Of a stretch of 64,000 bases of DNA, positions 1 to 13,298 are shown piece by piece. Each line of letters begins with the position of its first letter. Positions within the stretch are counted from its first letter, which is position 1. The translations under genes and the position numbers were made by a program. The stretch spans positions 29,757,001 through 29,821,000 of the forward strand of contig NC_092589.1 in the NCBI RefSeq assembly GCF_047663525.1. Direction: 5' to 3'. The DNA is from Anas platyrhynchos (Eukaryota; Chordata; Aves; Anseriformes; Anatidae). The notes under the pieces were generated by a model. That model saw nothing but the letters and a program-made list of their open reading frames with translations. It was not told where the DNA came from and did not search any database.

Positions 1-3000
1 ACATCTGCCACTGTTGTTGGAAGTTCTTTTGCTACCAGACCATACACCATCCTGAAGCTGATATAGGGAAGTCCTTCCGTTGTGGCTGAAGGTGCAATAA
101 CTCTAAAGGAATTGTGTAAAAAGGAAAAATGTAAATTCCAAATAGCCTGGGACAGAGAGCTGGGTGTGAGAAGGAGCACGATGCTATTGTCAGCTTGCTT
201 GGGTGCTTACCTGGAAAGAGAGACTGCAGTTCTGCTCCATTATGAAGTTTACGTGTTTTACATTAAATAAGATGTAAAGAGAGCAAGAATGAACAGTAGA
301 TATGAAGAAAATTGAAACCTATTTAGGCTCATACTACCAAAGGCCAAGTATGCATAAATGCTTCCTTACTGCATTTACTTACTGTACCTGGGACATCTTA
401 AAATTCTAGTTAGATAACATTTAAACTCCATAAGACATATGAAGGAAAACCAGATGGCTATTTTGGGTGAGGGACTGAGATAAAGTTTTAATGATTATTC
501 CCCTCTGCACCAGCAAAATTGGTATTCAGGCAGGAAGAGAAACAAAAATAGGTCAAAGAAAGGTCAGCAGTTAAATTGGGATGTGTTTGATACTAACTCT
601 GTAATTAACACACACAAAACCATCCTAATTCTCCCTATTAGAGTTTGTAACCTAGTCTGGGAAAGTTCATTCTGCATCAGTTTGGATATGTATTTTTTAA
701 TTTGAGTCACTTTTTCTATCACATTAATGCACTCCTGACATGTGTGATTTTATTTATGCTATGTAACCAAGTCAGTGTTCTTATTACCCTGTTGTATATC
801 CCATGTCACCTTTGCAGGAGGGATGATTCATCTCAACAGGCTTATCTAGTGAAAGTCTTTAAATAACTGTGTGTGAAACATATGGTTCAAGACCAAAAAC
901 ATTTTGAGAGTGGAATAAAGCCAGGAATAGCAGCTGTTGCTAATTCAGTATAGTGAGATTTGATAGAGGGCAAACCAAAGCAAACTTTAATCTCCAAGAA
1001 TCTTCGAGCTTACAGACTCAAGTTAAAAATACAGGACTACAATCCAATTTACTACATTTAGGTTAAAATTGACTCGTCTTTTCTACCATAGCTCTGTTAA
1101 AACACTTTGCTTTATAAGTAGGACAAAGTTTCTGCATGTAGGCAGAGACAGCTGGGAGTTATCTAGAAGATTCAGAAAAGAGGAAAGATGTCAGGGAGGA
1201 GCTGCTGATTTATTTCAATCTATTCTGATGATTTATTTCTGGGGGCTTAAGCTGCAAGTCAGAGCAGGTGAGACAAGGGTTTGTTCCACTATAACAAGTC
1301 CAAGCTCTTGTGCATTTTGTCCATTTGGGGGAATCTGATGCCATGAGAGAAAGATATGTGTTTAAAAGTAGCAAGAATATTATAGCAAGAAATTTGTAGG
1401 TGGGAATGGAACAGATGTTCAGGTGAACATATCAGGAACTGCGATTGTAGTTAAGAAGAACTTACAGCTATGAGAGTGGTGGACCAGAACTTCATGGGGA
1501 AAGCTGTTTCAGAGACAAATTGTTTTCTGGTTCTACTTGTTAAGGGTGAAAATCCTCCTTACTGTACTCTGTCTTGTGCTTCTTCTCTACAGCAGTACCT
1601 GTGAGTAGTTTAGTAGTAAAGCCAGATTAGTTTGAATGGTCTAGGGATGCAAGAAACACTCTTGCATAATGAATATCGAAGCATAGTACTTGTCTTCTAA
1701 TCTCTTCATTAGTTTTCCTCCAGTGCCACGATGATCTTAATGCTTCTTTGCTTTAGCTGATGGTGCTACAACTCGTGAGGAGTTCAGACAATGTGACTGT
1801 AAGATCTGTAAACCATGCTGAAACTGACGGGCAGAGAAAAGACAACTGAGCATAGGGCGGTGACTCTGTGGACTTGTATGTCTAAAAAGTTCCGAGGAGC
1901 ATGGCAGTGAGAAGACTATAAAGCCAGGATTGTCATGAATGGGCAAAGACTACATTTTCCCTTGGACAGGTTATATTTGCTATTTTTTTGTCCAAAAGAG
2001 AAATCACTTTACACAAATTTAATGTTTTGTTTGCTCTTTGTATGAAATCAACAGCTGTACCACCTTTCACATTTGTGCAGACACTGGCTACTAAGTAGGG
2101 AAAATGCGTAACTTCTTCCTTCAATATGTCTGTCCAACTGTGTAAATAGAGTTAGGTTTATCAAAGGGACCACATAAGGCTGTGATATTGATAGGTATTT
2201 TTCTATGCTGTATCAGTCCCAGACTCTGGAGCTGAGAAAACAGAAATGTCAAATCACGCATGCCCCAGTTCTGGATGACCCCAAGGACCATCTTCAAACA
2301 TGAGGAGAAAATGGTCTTTATTTTCTCTCTCACAACTTTCAAATGTGAGTGTATCTGGACAGTAGGAGGAAATTATTTTTCTTCTGGGGCCATGACTGGA
2401 AAAGAATACCAAGCCTTACCTCAGATTATACCAACATGACACAAATGATGAAGTCATCACATGCACCTAGCTCTGTGAACCCTTTCAGCTCTTTGACATT
2501 GCATAATAACGTCACACATTGGCTCAAGAAAGAGAATGAAACAAACCATTAAAATTGCAGTGGACAGAATGTCCTTTATCAAAACGAACAATTCAAGAAT
2601 TGAAATAAATGCAATAAAACCCTGTCCTCGTTTTCATTCTTTAATTTTTTTCTATCTTGTCCTACTTCCATTTTCTTCTTCTAGTTTTCACACAGAGGTA
2701 AACATAACGAAAGGTCTTCTCCAGTCATGTTATCTTGCCATCTTACGGCTGCAAGATTTCATTAACACTGAGGGTTTGAACCAAAGATCATTTTTCAAAA
2801 AACATCCTGTCTTGACTTTTGAAGTGCTAAAGAGAGGGAAAAAATGTTATTACTTAAAATAGATTGTTCCTGTGTTTGTGAACTTCACCAAACAAAAAAA
2901 CAACAACTGTAAGTCTAATTTTGCTTCATATACTTCCAATACCTACCTACTGGACCATTGTCATTCATTTGTCTAGTGGGCTGAAGGGCCCATTATCAAT

Positions 3001-3066
3001 GCTTCCTGCCATTATTAAAAATTTTAAGGCTGTTTTAGTCATCTGTTATCCATGCCCTGGGTAAGG

Positions 3067-3108
3067 ACTAAGCTGAGCTCCTGGAATACTAAGCTGAGCT
3101 TCTGGAAT
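3067..3108 (+). repeat. 21-bp tandem duplication
   Basis: ACTAAGCTGAGCTCCTGGAA and its near-identical copy (one C-to-T difference) sit head to tail. A small, recent-looking duplication in non-coding DNA. Confidence 0.9.
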
Positions 3109-6100
3109 CTCTCTCTTTACGGGTTATTTTTCTTCCCAACACTTGAATCATTCTCTTGGCAATTCTCAGAACTTTCTCCAAGTTGCAACATCAATCCTGA
3201 GTTGTACGCATTAGCTTGAATGTAGCAGTAGTCATTCCAATGCCAGGTGCAGAAGATTGAAATTCTCTTGCCTGTCCACGTGTCCGATAATTCTATTAGT
3301 CTTTTGTGATCATTGGTGTCACGTGGTAATTACTATAATAAAATTATTATCATCTTCTTTTCCAAGACAAGGCCCTGTATAGTCTCTAATTATAGCTCTA
3401 GTCTGATTTTATATGTAGCTCTTCTGTTACCACTGCATGTGCTCACCTCCACATTACCCAGTCCAAGTGACCTGCCTTTCATTTTTTATCCCTGTACTTT
3501 GAGGCATATGCAGGCTTTATCAGTGATAAATTTATGGTAGAGAAGGTTGATTTGGTTTTCTTCTAAATTATTGATAGAAATGCTGCACTGAGAACAGCAC
3601 AGGCACAGAAACGTGGCTACTATAGGACTGAATTAGAAGTACAATTACTTGGTGATGACTCCCCCATTTCCAAGATTTGGAGATCTGCTTATAGGCTACT
3701 CTATTTTTCTGGCTCCTTTAGTCAAAATGTTGTATGATACCAAAGAAAACATCTGACAGATAAAGTGAAAGTCTTAACATGTTAGTACCAATACCTGTTT
3801 AATCATAAACTACAATCTTATTGAAAACTCTGCTAGACAAGTTATATTTTCAGTAAGCACGTATTAGCATCAATATTGATCTCTCTTTAAACTCTCAGTT
3901 AATCAAGTCCTTGATATGCCCTACAAATATTGATGTCAAGCTAGGAGGTTTGTGTTTACCTTTGCTAATTCATTTAGTCTTTCAAAATACTGTCACAGTA
4001 TTAGCTTTCTGTTAATCCCCTGCATTTGCAAGTGCCTGCAGTAATATCAGTAATGACTGTATGGTTCAGCAATGGTAATTGCCATTTGATTCTTGGAAAG
4101 TCATAGCATACAATTATTCTTTTCTTCTGTAATAATGGAAAAAATACTTGTCTTAATCATAGGATTCGCTTGCAGAAGTGGCTAAGTGATCTAAAGTGTA
4201 GGGGCTCTGCTGAAACCATGGAACCTTCTGGATCATGGAGCTGGATTTTGTCAGGTTAGTCTTGAGCATTAACACTTTCAGCAGCAGTATGGATTTAAAT
4301 CACCTCGTGGTGTTTAGAAACCACACTCATATACCTGCATCAGTATAAACTTTGTGAAAGCAAACTTCTGAAAGTAACTGCATGAAAGTAAGGTAGCCTG
4401 CATGTCTTTTGTGTGTGGCAAGTAGGTGATAAGAAAAACTGCTTTGGGTTAACCTGCATGTTTTGAGCCTAGTGATTGTAAAGAGATTTTATGTATCATA
4501 TAAATGCATGCACAGGCAAACACACATGGCAGTAAAATTTGATTCACGGTGTCTCTATAACAAGTAACAGAAGATGAAAATCCAATTAGTAATAGAAAAG
4601 CAGAAAAACTTACTATATTTGATGTGATCATGGTACGGGGCTGGTACCAAACCAGGTACCAGATAAAGGGTCATGAGTGTCTGGGGGAGGGGAGGAACTT
4701 GGGAGGCTGAGTTTTTGATGGAAGCTACAAAAACAGTTTAGATGATCTGCAGTGCTCTTGAAGTCATTGCCTCTCTATTGCCCTGTAAATTGTTGTCCGG
4801 TACATCTCAGTCAGTGTTCTGAATGTAGTTGTGTTTCTTTCTAAATACTTCTTAGAATCCAGATAAACAGGGTTCCATGTTTCAGTTGAATCACAGGGGA
4901 GGTGGGAAGGGAAATGGAAGCCCCTTGCTAATGCGTAAGTAATCTCTGGCACATTGGCATTGTGTTTAAAAGTTCTTTCCTCAGTTTGGTATAGAGGGAC
5001 TGGACATCGCAGTAAGAGTTTAGGCCATGGTGTCATTAACTTTTTCTTAGATACTCCTCTCAACACTTGATCCACTCATACATACATGCAGAAGTATTTG
5101 AGTAACAATCTGGGTTGGGGTTCTGTTGTAGGTGAAAGCTATAGTACAGCTGCACATGGTTGTGCCAGTGAAATGAAGATACAGGAAGAGAAGCAGTGGA
5201 GTTAGACCAGCTAAGCCCCAGCATTGATGGCATAGCTTGGTGGGAGTTGATCAATGCCAGTCAGTATTCGAGAAGCTCTCTTGAAACAAATTTTTCTCTT
5301 GTGCTAGGGTATTCTGGTGAGCTTAACCTTTCTCCTCACTGTAAGGACCCATATGCCCTCTATAGTTCTGCATCCCTTTATTGTGATTACACAAGTCTGT
5401 GCGGTTACAGTACAGCAGTGTAATCTGAGAACTCTCATTAAAAAAAAAAAAAAAACACAACAACAACAAAAAAACACTCTGATGCTTAAGAAATAAAGAT
5501 ATTTTAATGGAAAATGTAGAATCAGAGGAAACCAGGACATCCAGAAATCTTCCCACTGCCTTGTAGAAGGATTAATTTAGACTAATCCTCCAGTGTGGAC
5601 ATTCCACAACTTCCCAGACAAATACTCCAGTTCTGCAGCACCTTTTTCATTAGAAAGCTTTCCTATTTTTTTCTTGCTGCAATTTAAACCCCAATATCTG
5701 TCATAGTAGCCAATATAAACAAGAAAAAAAATGCTTCCCTCTCCTTTAGCAAGAGCCTTCTCTTTGTGAGGAATAGCATGTCCCTTTTCCAGCCTTTTCT
5801 GCTAAACCACCCCACTTCTTCCTTCCTTTATCATAGGCATTGTCTAAATCTCTGCTTATTGTCATTAATCTCTGAATTCTCAGCTAGTTCATATTCTTAT
5901 TCAACTGAGTGCCTAGATGAAGCACATTTTCAGCTAAAACCCTACCATTGTTGAGTACAGCAGAAGGCTTATTTCACACATCTTGAAGGGTCTGCTCCTG
6001 TTTAGAAATCCCAATGTGGTGTTTGCTTTTTTCACAATAGCTCGATAGTGTTGACTCATGATTAACTTGTGATTCAGTCTATCCCATGGACTCTTTTTAG

Positions 6101-9100
6101 AAGAAATGCTACCAGGCAGTTGTTTTCCATCCTGTATTCGTGCTGCTGATTATTCCTGTCCAAATGAAGTATGTTGTATTCATTTGACCAGGCTAGAATG
6201 GGAGCCTTCTTCACCCTTCCTGTAAAATTTTTGCCAACATTTTTTGTTTCTTATTGCAAAACCCAGAATACACACAGGACTAGCTAATTCTTTGGATTTG
6301 CCTTTTTCTTTTTTCTTTTTTTTTTTTTTTTAGAAGTCACAGGGAATAAGGATGTTAGATGAGCATCAACTCTATTAGCAAATACTTAGTATGCAGACAA
6401 TGACACGAGAGAAGAAACTCCTCAATTTGTGTGGTAAACTCCATAAATTCTGATTTGTTTAACCAGAGATTAAGTCCAGATGTGAAGCAAAAAAAGATTA
6501 CGAAGAAAAAGGCAAAAGCTGACATTGATTAAACCCTTGTAAAGTTTCATGACATCAAGCAGATGAATAAAATTTTAGTCAGGAAAAAAGGTTTCTAGTT
6601 TATATAGATTTCCTCTATGTTCTCTTGCAATGCAATTATAACTTTTGGTGCAAAGAGTTAGTTACAAAGAAAACATCTCTTTCCAGAATCCTAGAAAAAT
6701 AAGTTTGTAAAGTGCTCAGCTCACACTTAACCAAAATTAAATAAGCAGATCCTCAACAATTTACTTTGGATAGAAATAAGAATGTGTATAAATAAAAGTA
6801 TCAAGTGTGATTCTGAGCACATTTTTTAATATCACTAATTATTTTACTGGTAGATATAAGAAGTATTCAGCTGTAGCAGTAACTACAATATAAGATGCTA
6901 GATTGTTTTGATTTAGCATGTTCACTTCAAATCCCCTTGAAGTACCAGGATTTGTTTTAACTTTTTTTCTACATGTACTACATTTTTGAATCACCATTCA
7001 ACTAGTCTCTGTTTAAAATTAGTAAATCAGAAAATGGGCCAAATTCCTTAACAAGAAAGACACTTTGAGGATTGAGATCTGTCTGAGCCTTGACTGCTGG
7101 CCTGCTGTAGATGTTTTTTTATTAATCTTATTTATTTCCTCTAATGTCCCAGAACTAGACCAAGAATAACTTTGAGGCACCAATTTTTATTGTTTGCATA
7201 ATCCAGCATTGCTAAAAAAATCTCAAACAGTTATTGATTAAGGTTGTGTTGCAGACTTCAGTATAACACTAACTTTGATAACTGCAGAAGTACAACAAAC
7301 AGTACTTGTGGGCCTAGTCAGTAAGACTCAGAAAATACAAATGTAGAGGAACATCCTGGCCTGTCCAAAGGATTTGATTCTCAAATGTCTCAAAGACAGG
7401 TGCTGTCCCAGCTGTCTGTGCTCCTTCTAATATTAATGACATAAACATTTCACAGATTTCCAGAAAGGTATGACTTGCATAAAAATGAAAAGATACGCTC
7501 ACAGCCTAAAGACTCAGTTTGTAGCATATCCATCTCTCTAAACTTCAGCTTGCCTGTAACGTCCTCTAAAGAGTTTACAAACAATAACCTACTAAGCTTC
7601 AAAGACCATGCATAGACAAGTTATGTTGCGTTCTTCCTGCTCTGTTTACAAACATACTGAAAGTAAGATTGATTTTGGTTTTTCATACTTCAGTGAAATT
7701 CTACTGAGATTCACAGATAAATCCACTGATGATCAAATTAATTCTGAAAACCTTTATTTATTTTAAATCTAAAAAATTGGCTAATTGCCTGGTTTGCACT
7801 TCACAAAGTACTCTCAGAGAAACGATTCAACCCTTTCTTAATTCTGCAGTTTAAACTTTGGCTCTACTACCATAGAAAAGATGGGGCTGAGCATAGTTCA
7901 TCTATCTCTGTGTAAGTACAAGGAGAGTAAGAGTTACTTGTTAAAGAAGTCTTTGATTTAGCTACCAAATTGTAGACTTTGGTGCATCAAGAAACTACTT
8001 GTCAACAAGCAGACAAGTTGCATGGTTTCTGCTGCATGTACATTTCATGCAACTGTATATCAGCCATTCAGTTTCCTTCTCCTCAGTCCCACCTCATGAT
8101 ACGACACTTTGAAGAATACTTTGAATACTTATGGCACTTTCAATAACAAGAGCCTTGCTAAAAGGCCATATATAACTTCCTTCTCTCTTTCTCCCTTAGT
8201 TTTTGAAACCATGTACTTTTGGCTATCCATCTTGCCTTCCTCAACTGAAGCTGAGTTTCAGCATTATATAGTGCGTCTAAATGTAGGATTTGTATGTTTT
8301 ATAGACAGTGCTTTGGAAACAGTTGTGGGAGGAGCCTGGCATAGAAGTGCAGTTTACTGCTACAATCTCCTTCCAGAGTTTTTCTTAAATCATCAGATGA
8401 GGTAATCATCTAATCACGCAATAGACAATTTAGCCAGGAAATGCAGGAAGTCAAGGCTAACGTTAAGAAGAACTTATTCCTCAAAACAAGAACCCAAGCA
8501 TACATTCTCAGCTCTTTATGAGCGCTAAGCCACAATCCTAAAGCCACTAGTATTTCAAGACATGCTTTATATATCTTGCCTCCAAGTAGAGAAATCTCTG
8601 AAAAAGGCATTGCAACCTCAGCCTGCAGGAGCTCTGCTGACTAGTTTACAGCACTTTTAGAGAGAGGTTTTGATCAAGTACATCTTTTGTAACTGCTCAC
8701 CTTCTTCAGTTTCTCATTTCTTGTTCTGCTTGATGAAAATACATGTATGGTGTCCACTTTCCAAATGACTTGGCCAGCTCTGGATCTTATGCATGCAGAA
8801 TAGTATGAATTATTACAGATTTACTTGCTCCATGTGCTGGCAAACTGCTCTCTGCTGCACTTCCACGTTTTGTTTTTTTTTGTAGCATGACATAGGTACT
8901 ACACTGTGGCTTTTTATGCAGTACTGCAGTAACAAGTACTTTACTAGAAAGCATCTGTAAAACACGGTGTGACCAAGTGTGTGGCTCTCAGTTATATGTA
9001 ACTAAAACCCAAAAACTCTTCCACTCCACCCTCCCCATAATACCTTACTATGTTGAGAATGACCAGAAAACCCCACCTCATTTTTAAATGGAGACATGTA

Positions 9101-12100
9101 GAATAAAATAACCTGTTTTTGCTTTTCAGTGTTACCCAAGTACCTGTTCCCATACATAGCACATTTTTTTTTGCTGCAGTCACATGTGTAACTGTACAGC
9201 CAACAAGGATTTTCTTTCATTCATCTTTTCCCCTCGTATAAATATAGGTTAAGATTTAGATTTTCCCTCCTGACAAATGAGCAGAAATAAAATTAATCAG
9301 ATGGGGAGAAAATACAGCAGTCTGAATGGGGAAACAAGATACTTGGCAAAAGCATGTTTTGAAGAAAAACTTTCCAGCAAATTAAACATAAAACCTTTCA
9401 TGTCTGCTACAGAGTTTGACCTTTCCTTCTCCTCTCCACCTCCTATGTTTAAGTGCTTCCTCGCATGTATTGTAACATGCTAGCTCTAGCTCTGCAGCCC
9501 TTGTGGCCCCAGGCAGTACTTCAGTCCATGCTCTAGCTTCTACTGGAATCACTTCATCTACTTCATAGGGTTTTGGATCAGGCCCTTCAAAACAGCCTAA
9601 ACTTTCCACTAGTAAAACCAAAGCCTTTCACACATCTTACAGTTGGATTATTTTCAGAAAGAGAAGGTAGACTAGAGGTCTAGTGTGGAAGCTGGGTTCA
9701 ATCCCCTGGGCTGCACACCTCCACTGTCACCCTGGGCCTTACCTGCAAGGGCCCTACCTTCTCGCTGCAGCACGAGCATTTTCTGTGCTGGGTCCAGGCA
9801 CTAACCAGGGTGCACGGTGTGGTGTGTGTGGCTCAGGCTCTTCAGGCAGAAGGGGCAATCCTAGTGAAGTATCCCCCGCTTTAGATAAATGCTTTTTCCA
9901 TTGCTTTATAAAGCACGCTCCTATGTGAAGCAAGTGACACAGTGATCATGCTCAACAGTTGCCTACTGGGCTAGCTGCTTTGGATGACAGAATCAGAGGA
10001 TACCTTTAGGGTCTTGGCGTAGCCCAGAGTGCAAACCCACCTCATCTTCAAGAGCCATCTATACCAGTAGCAGTTCACCACACCAGCCTTCCCCTCCCTC
10101 TCCCCTTCCCTACCTCCCCCCCAGTTTCATGTAACACGCTCCCTCTGCACCAACCCTTCCTGGAGATTGCCACCTCCCAGCAGTCTGCCACTAGAAGCGC
10201 TCATGTGAGGTGGCATCCTTTTGTGGCAAAATCAGCTGGATAAGCTGGGACATGCAGTAAAACCACTGCAGTAACCTACCTTGGGCCTGAAGCTAAAACA
10301 GTTCACATAAATGAGCAACACTAAAACACACAGCTGTTCTTCAGCCGATCCAAGAAGGGACTGGATATTTTTCTATCTCAAGCAAATTTGCTGGAAGGTA
10401 GGAGAGCTACCTAAATGGCAGTAACAGCCTCAGTAAGGCCATTTAAACTCCTGCTGCAGATCTGACAGAGGCTTGGGAGCTTGAGAGAGACCAAAGCATA
10501 TCAACACAGGCGCCACCCGAGGCTCCGACACAGGCTGAATTACAATAACAGAACAACTGTGAATTCTCAGACAAGTTTGTTACATGGCAACGGAGGGCAT
10601 ATTATTTATAGTTTTCAGCAATCTTGGAATCTGTACCCAGGTTCTGCAAACACAGAAGGCCTGGTTCCTTTCCAAAAAAAAGAATGAGAATGGAAGTCAT
10701 TGAGCACGAGGATGGCTGGGAAGAGCTGAGGGTTAAACCAAATACAGCTGCCTCCCAGGAAAATGCAGTATTTCTCCTGAGGCCTCTCTTGACAGTTTTG
10801 ACAGGTTTATAACAGAGACAATATAGTTTGGAATAGTGAAATTATCTTCCTAACCTCTTTTGTGATTGGGTTACCCAGACGGTCTAGACACCACAGATGT
10901 CTGCAGTAAGTCAGTGATCCTTCCCTCACCTGTAGCACAGCAGCTGTTTTTCCTATTGATGGCTGTTTTATTTTGTTGATGACTAATGCATCAAGAGGCT
11001 GGAAAATGAGTTACACTTCCTCATCCAGTCAGCATTCAAATATGCAGCTCATATCGCTATTTGACTTTTAATTTTTGACCACAGATGCAGCTTTTTAGGG
11101 AAGGAAGGTCAGACAGAGACCATACTTGTATCCATCACCTGATCTTAAGTTTTTTAAGTTCCCAGAGTAAAGGCCAAGTCTCCTTGTGAAGTAGTGCCAG
11201 CACTAAGAAGAGAATTTCTTTTTCACCATGTCTCCCTTTCAGCACCCTCCTGTGTGTTTTTTTCCATTGACAGAGTTCACTACTCAGGAAAAGGCTGTAT
11301 CCACTCTCCATCTGAAAGCATATGTGCATGTGTGTTTTTTCTCATAACTTCTCTTTGTGAGCTAACGGCTGTAGTGGTTGCCTGAGTGATGTCACGCTGA
11401 GGCTCAGCCTTTCCATTCAGTCACAGGCAGGCTTGGGAAGAATACAAGGCTGCAGCTGCTCTGGATGGAAGTGCTGATACACATCCTTAGCCCCTCTCCC
11501 CAGTCTGTCCCCTCTCCTCACCCACTGTTTGGCTGACCTAAAGATTTCCCTGCAAATCTGTCTGGCAGGCTGTAAAGTCTTGGCTCAGTTCTTGAGAACT
11601 GGCAACAAGCTTCAGGTCTACCAAGGACCTCAATCAATGGCAGATGAACCTATGTTTTTGTTTTGTTTCCCTTTTACATCATCTCAAGTACTGTGAAATT
11701 GACAGCTTTCCCACCTTTCTGACACATTGCAGGGTTTGGGCTGAAGGCCTGATTAGGATCCAGACATCATGCTGTTACACAGAAAGTGAAGCCAGGATCA
11801 TGGATTATTTGCGAAAATAAACACCACCAGCCAAGCCCACCCTGCAACAAATCACAAGCAGCCTCATAAAGGTCCTTTACAGTCCCTGCCGGACATGATG
11901 TAAGTGTCGAGCTGCCCAAGCAGCCCCTCCTGGCCCCCCTCTTGCCTGCTCTGGAAACTCTGCGCACACAGCAGGGCACACTCCCTCCCTCCTGAGGGTC
12001 TCCCTGCAGGGAAGGGGCAGTTCTGCTTTGCAGACTCTAGCTTTGATACTTGCTACATGCTCTTCAAAACCCATCTGGACTATGCTGCTACTAAACAGTT

Positions 12101-13277
12101 GTGTGCCATAGGAACATTACAGTTGAAGGGCAAGACAAACACCTGCTAGAAAACAAGAGGCAGGGAGTGACACAATTAGGACTGTAAAAGGAGAACCCTA
12201 AGGTAGTCACCTTCATTTAAGCTGTTCCTCTAAACTAGGGCCAGATTGTCATTTAGAACAAGTAGCAGATAGCTAAGAAACTTGTGCTCTTAAAGAACAA
12301 CCTAAAAACATCAGTGGAAATAGCTGTGTACAGCAACCATTAAGAAGTATCTTAAAAAATAATAATAATAAGCATATTTGTACAGGTAGAATTTGATTTT
12401 TTCTAGTTTAAAATATGATAGGGTGACACAAAAGTCTATGAAAATAATGAAATACATTTATGTACAGGAGAGTCATCTAGATGTGTTTCTGTAACAAATC
12501 CTGGGGGGTATATGGGGGCCATTAAAAAAATATTGTACGTATGTTTTACTGTAACATATGAACTTCTATTTTTCAACCACCTTTCAGAGACCCCTTGGAA
12601 GTTTTCCAAGGAAACCTTCCTTCCCTCCCCCTCCACTTCACAGCCCATACATTAAAAACACAGCGTTCTAAAAATAGTTTCCTCTCCTGGTCAGGCCCTT
12701 TGGTTTAATCCCTGTAGTTTCTATAGAGGCTTTCTTAACGGGAATACAGTAGTACAATGTGATGCTGAAGGTTATGTTCTGTCCTATAATTTCATTTGAC
12801 TTTCCCAATTTACTCTTTCATACACAAGTGAAAAAAAGAATATGAAGGGGAGGAGAAAGATCAAGTGTGTCATTTAGCATGTTTAACAGTCGTGGGTTTT
12901 GTAGTCTTTTATTATTTTTACTGCAAAGCTAACACTGTCTGAAAACAGTTAGGCTTCTTATTGCTTTTACCTGCTAAATTCACAAGACTTGTTGTCTGCA
13001 TTACTTAAGAGAGAAGATTAGTATCCCTATTAATAAATTTTATTCTACCCCCAAAATCTTAAATAATTTTAAAATTCTAACGGTTTGGAAAGGTCCTGTT
13101 GTTTCTTGTTGCATGAAAACCCTAACTGACATTATCATGTTTGCCTTGCAGCAAGTGACAATTCACACTCCATAAAGCATTGTATGCATTTTAAACCTGC
13201 ATTTGCAATGGCTGTAGGATGTCAGTGGTGGCAAGGAGAGTACAGACAACTGGATCTCTAGTCTTAACAGGCACAGG

Positions 13278-13298
13278 AAAAAAAAAAAAAAAAAAAAA
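13278..13298 (+). repeat. Poly(A) tract
   Basis: 21 consecutive A. Others of this kind are at 5440-5455 (A), 16359-16376 and 16393-16416 (A), 19142-19157 (T), and 50778-50800 (T, 23 bases). No retroposed gene body was recognised beside any of them. Confidence 0.85.
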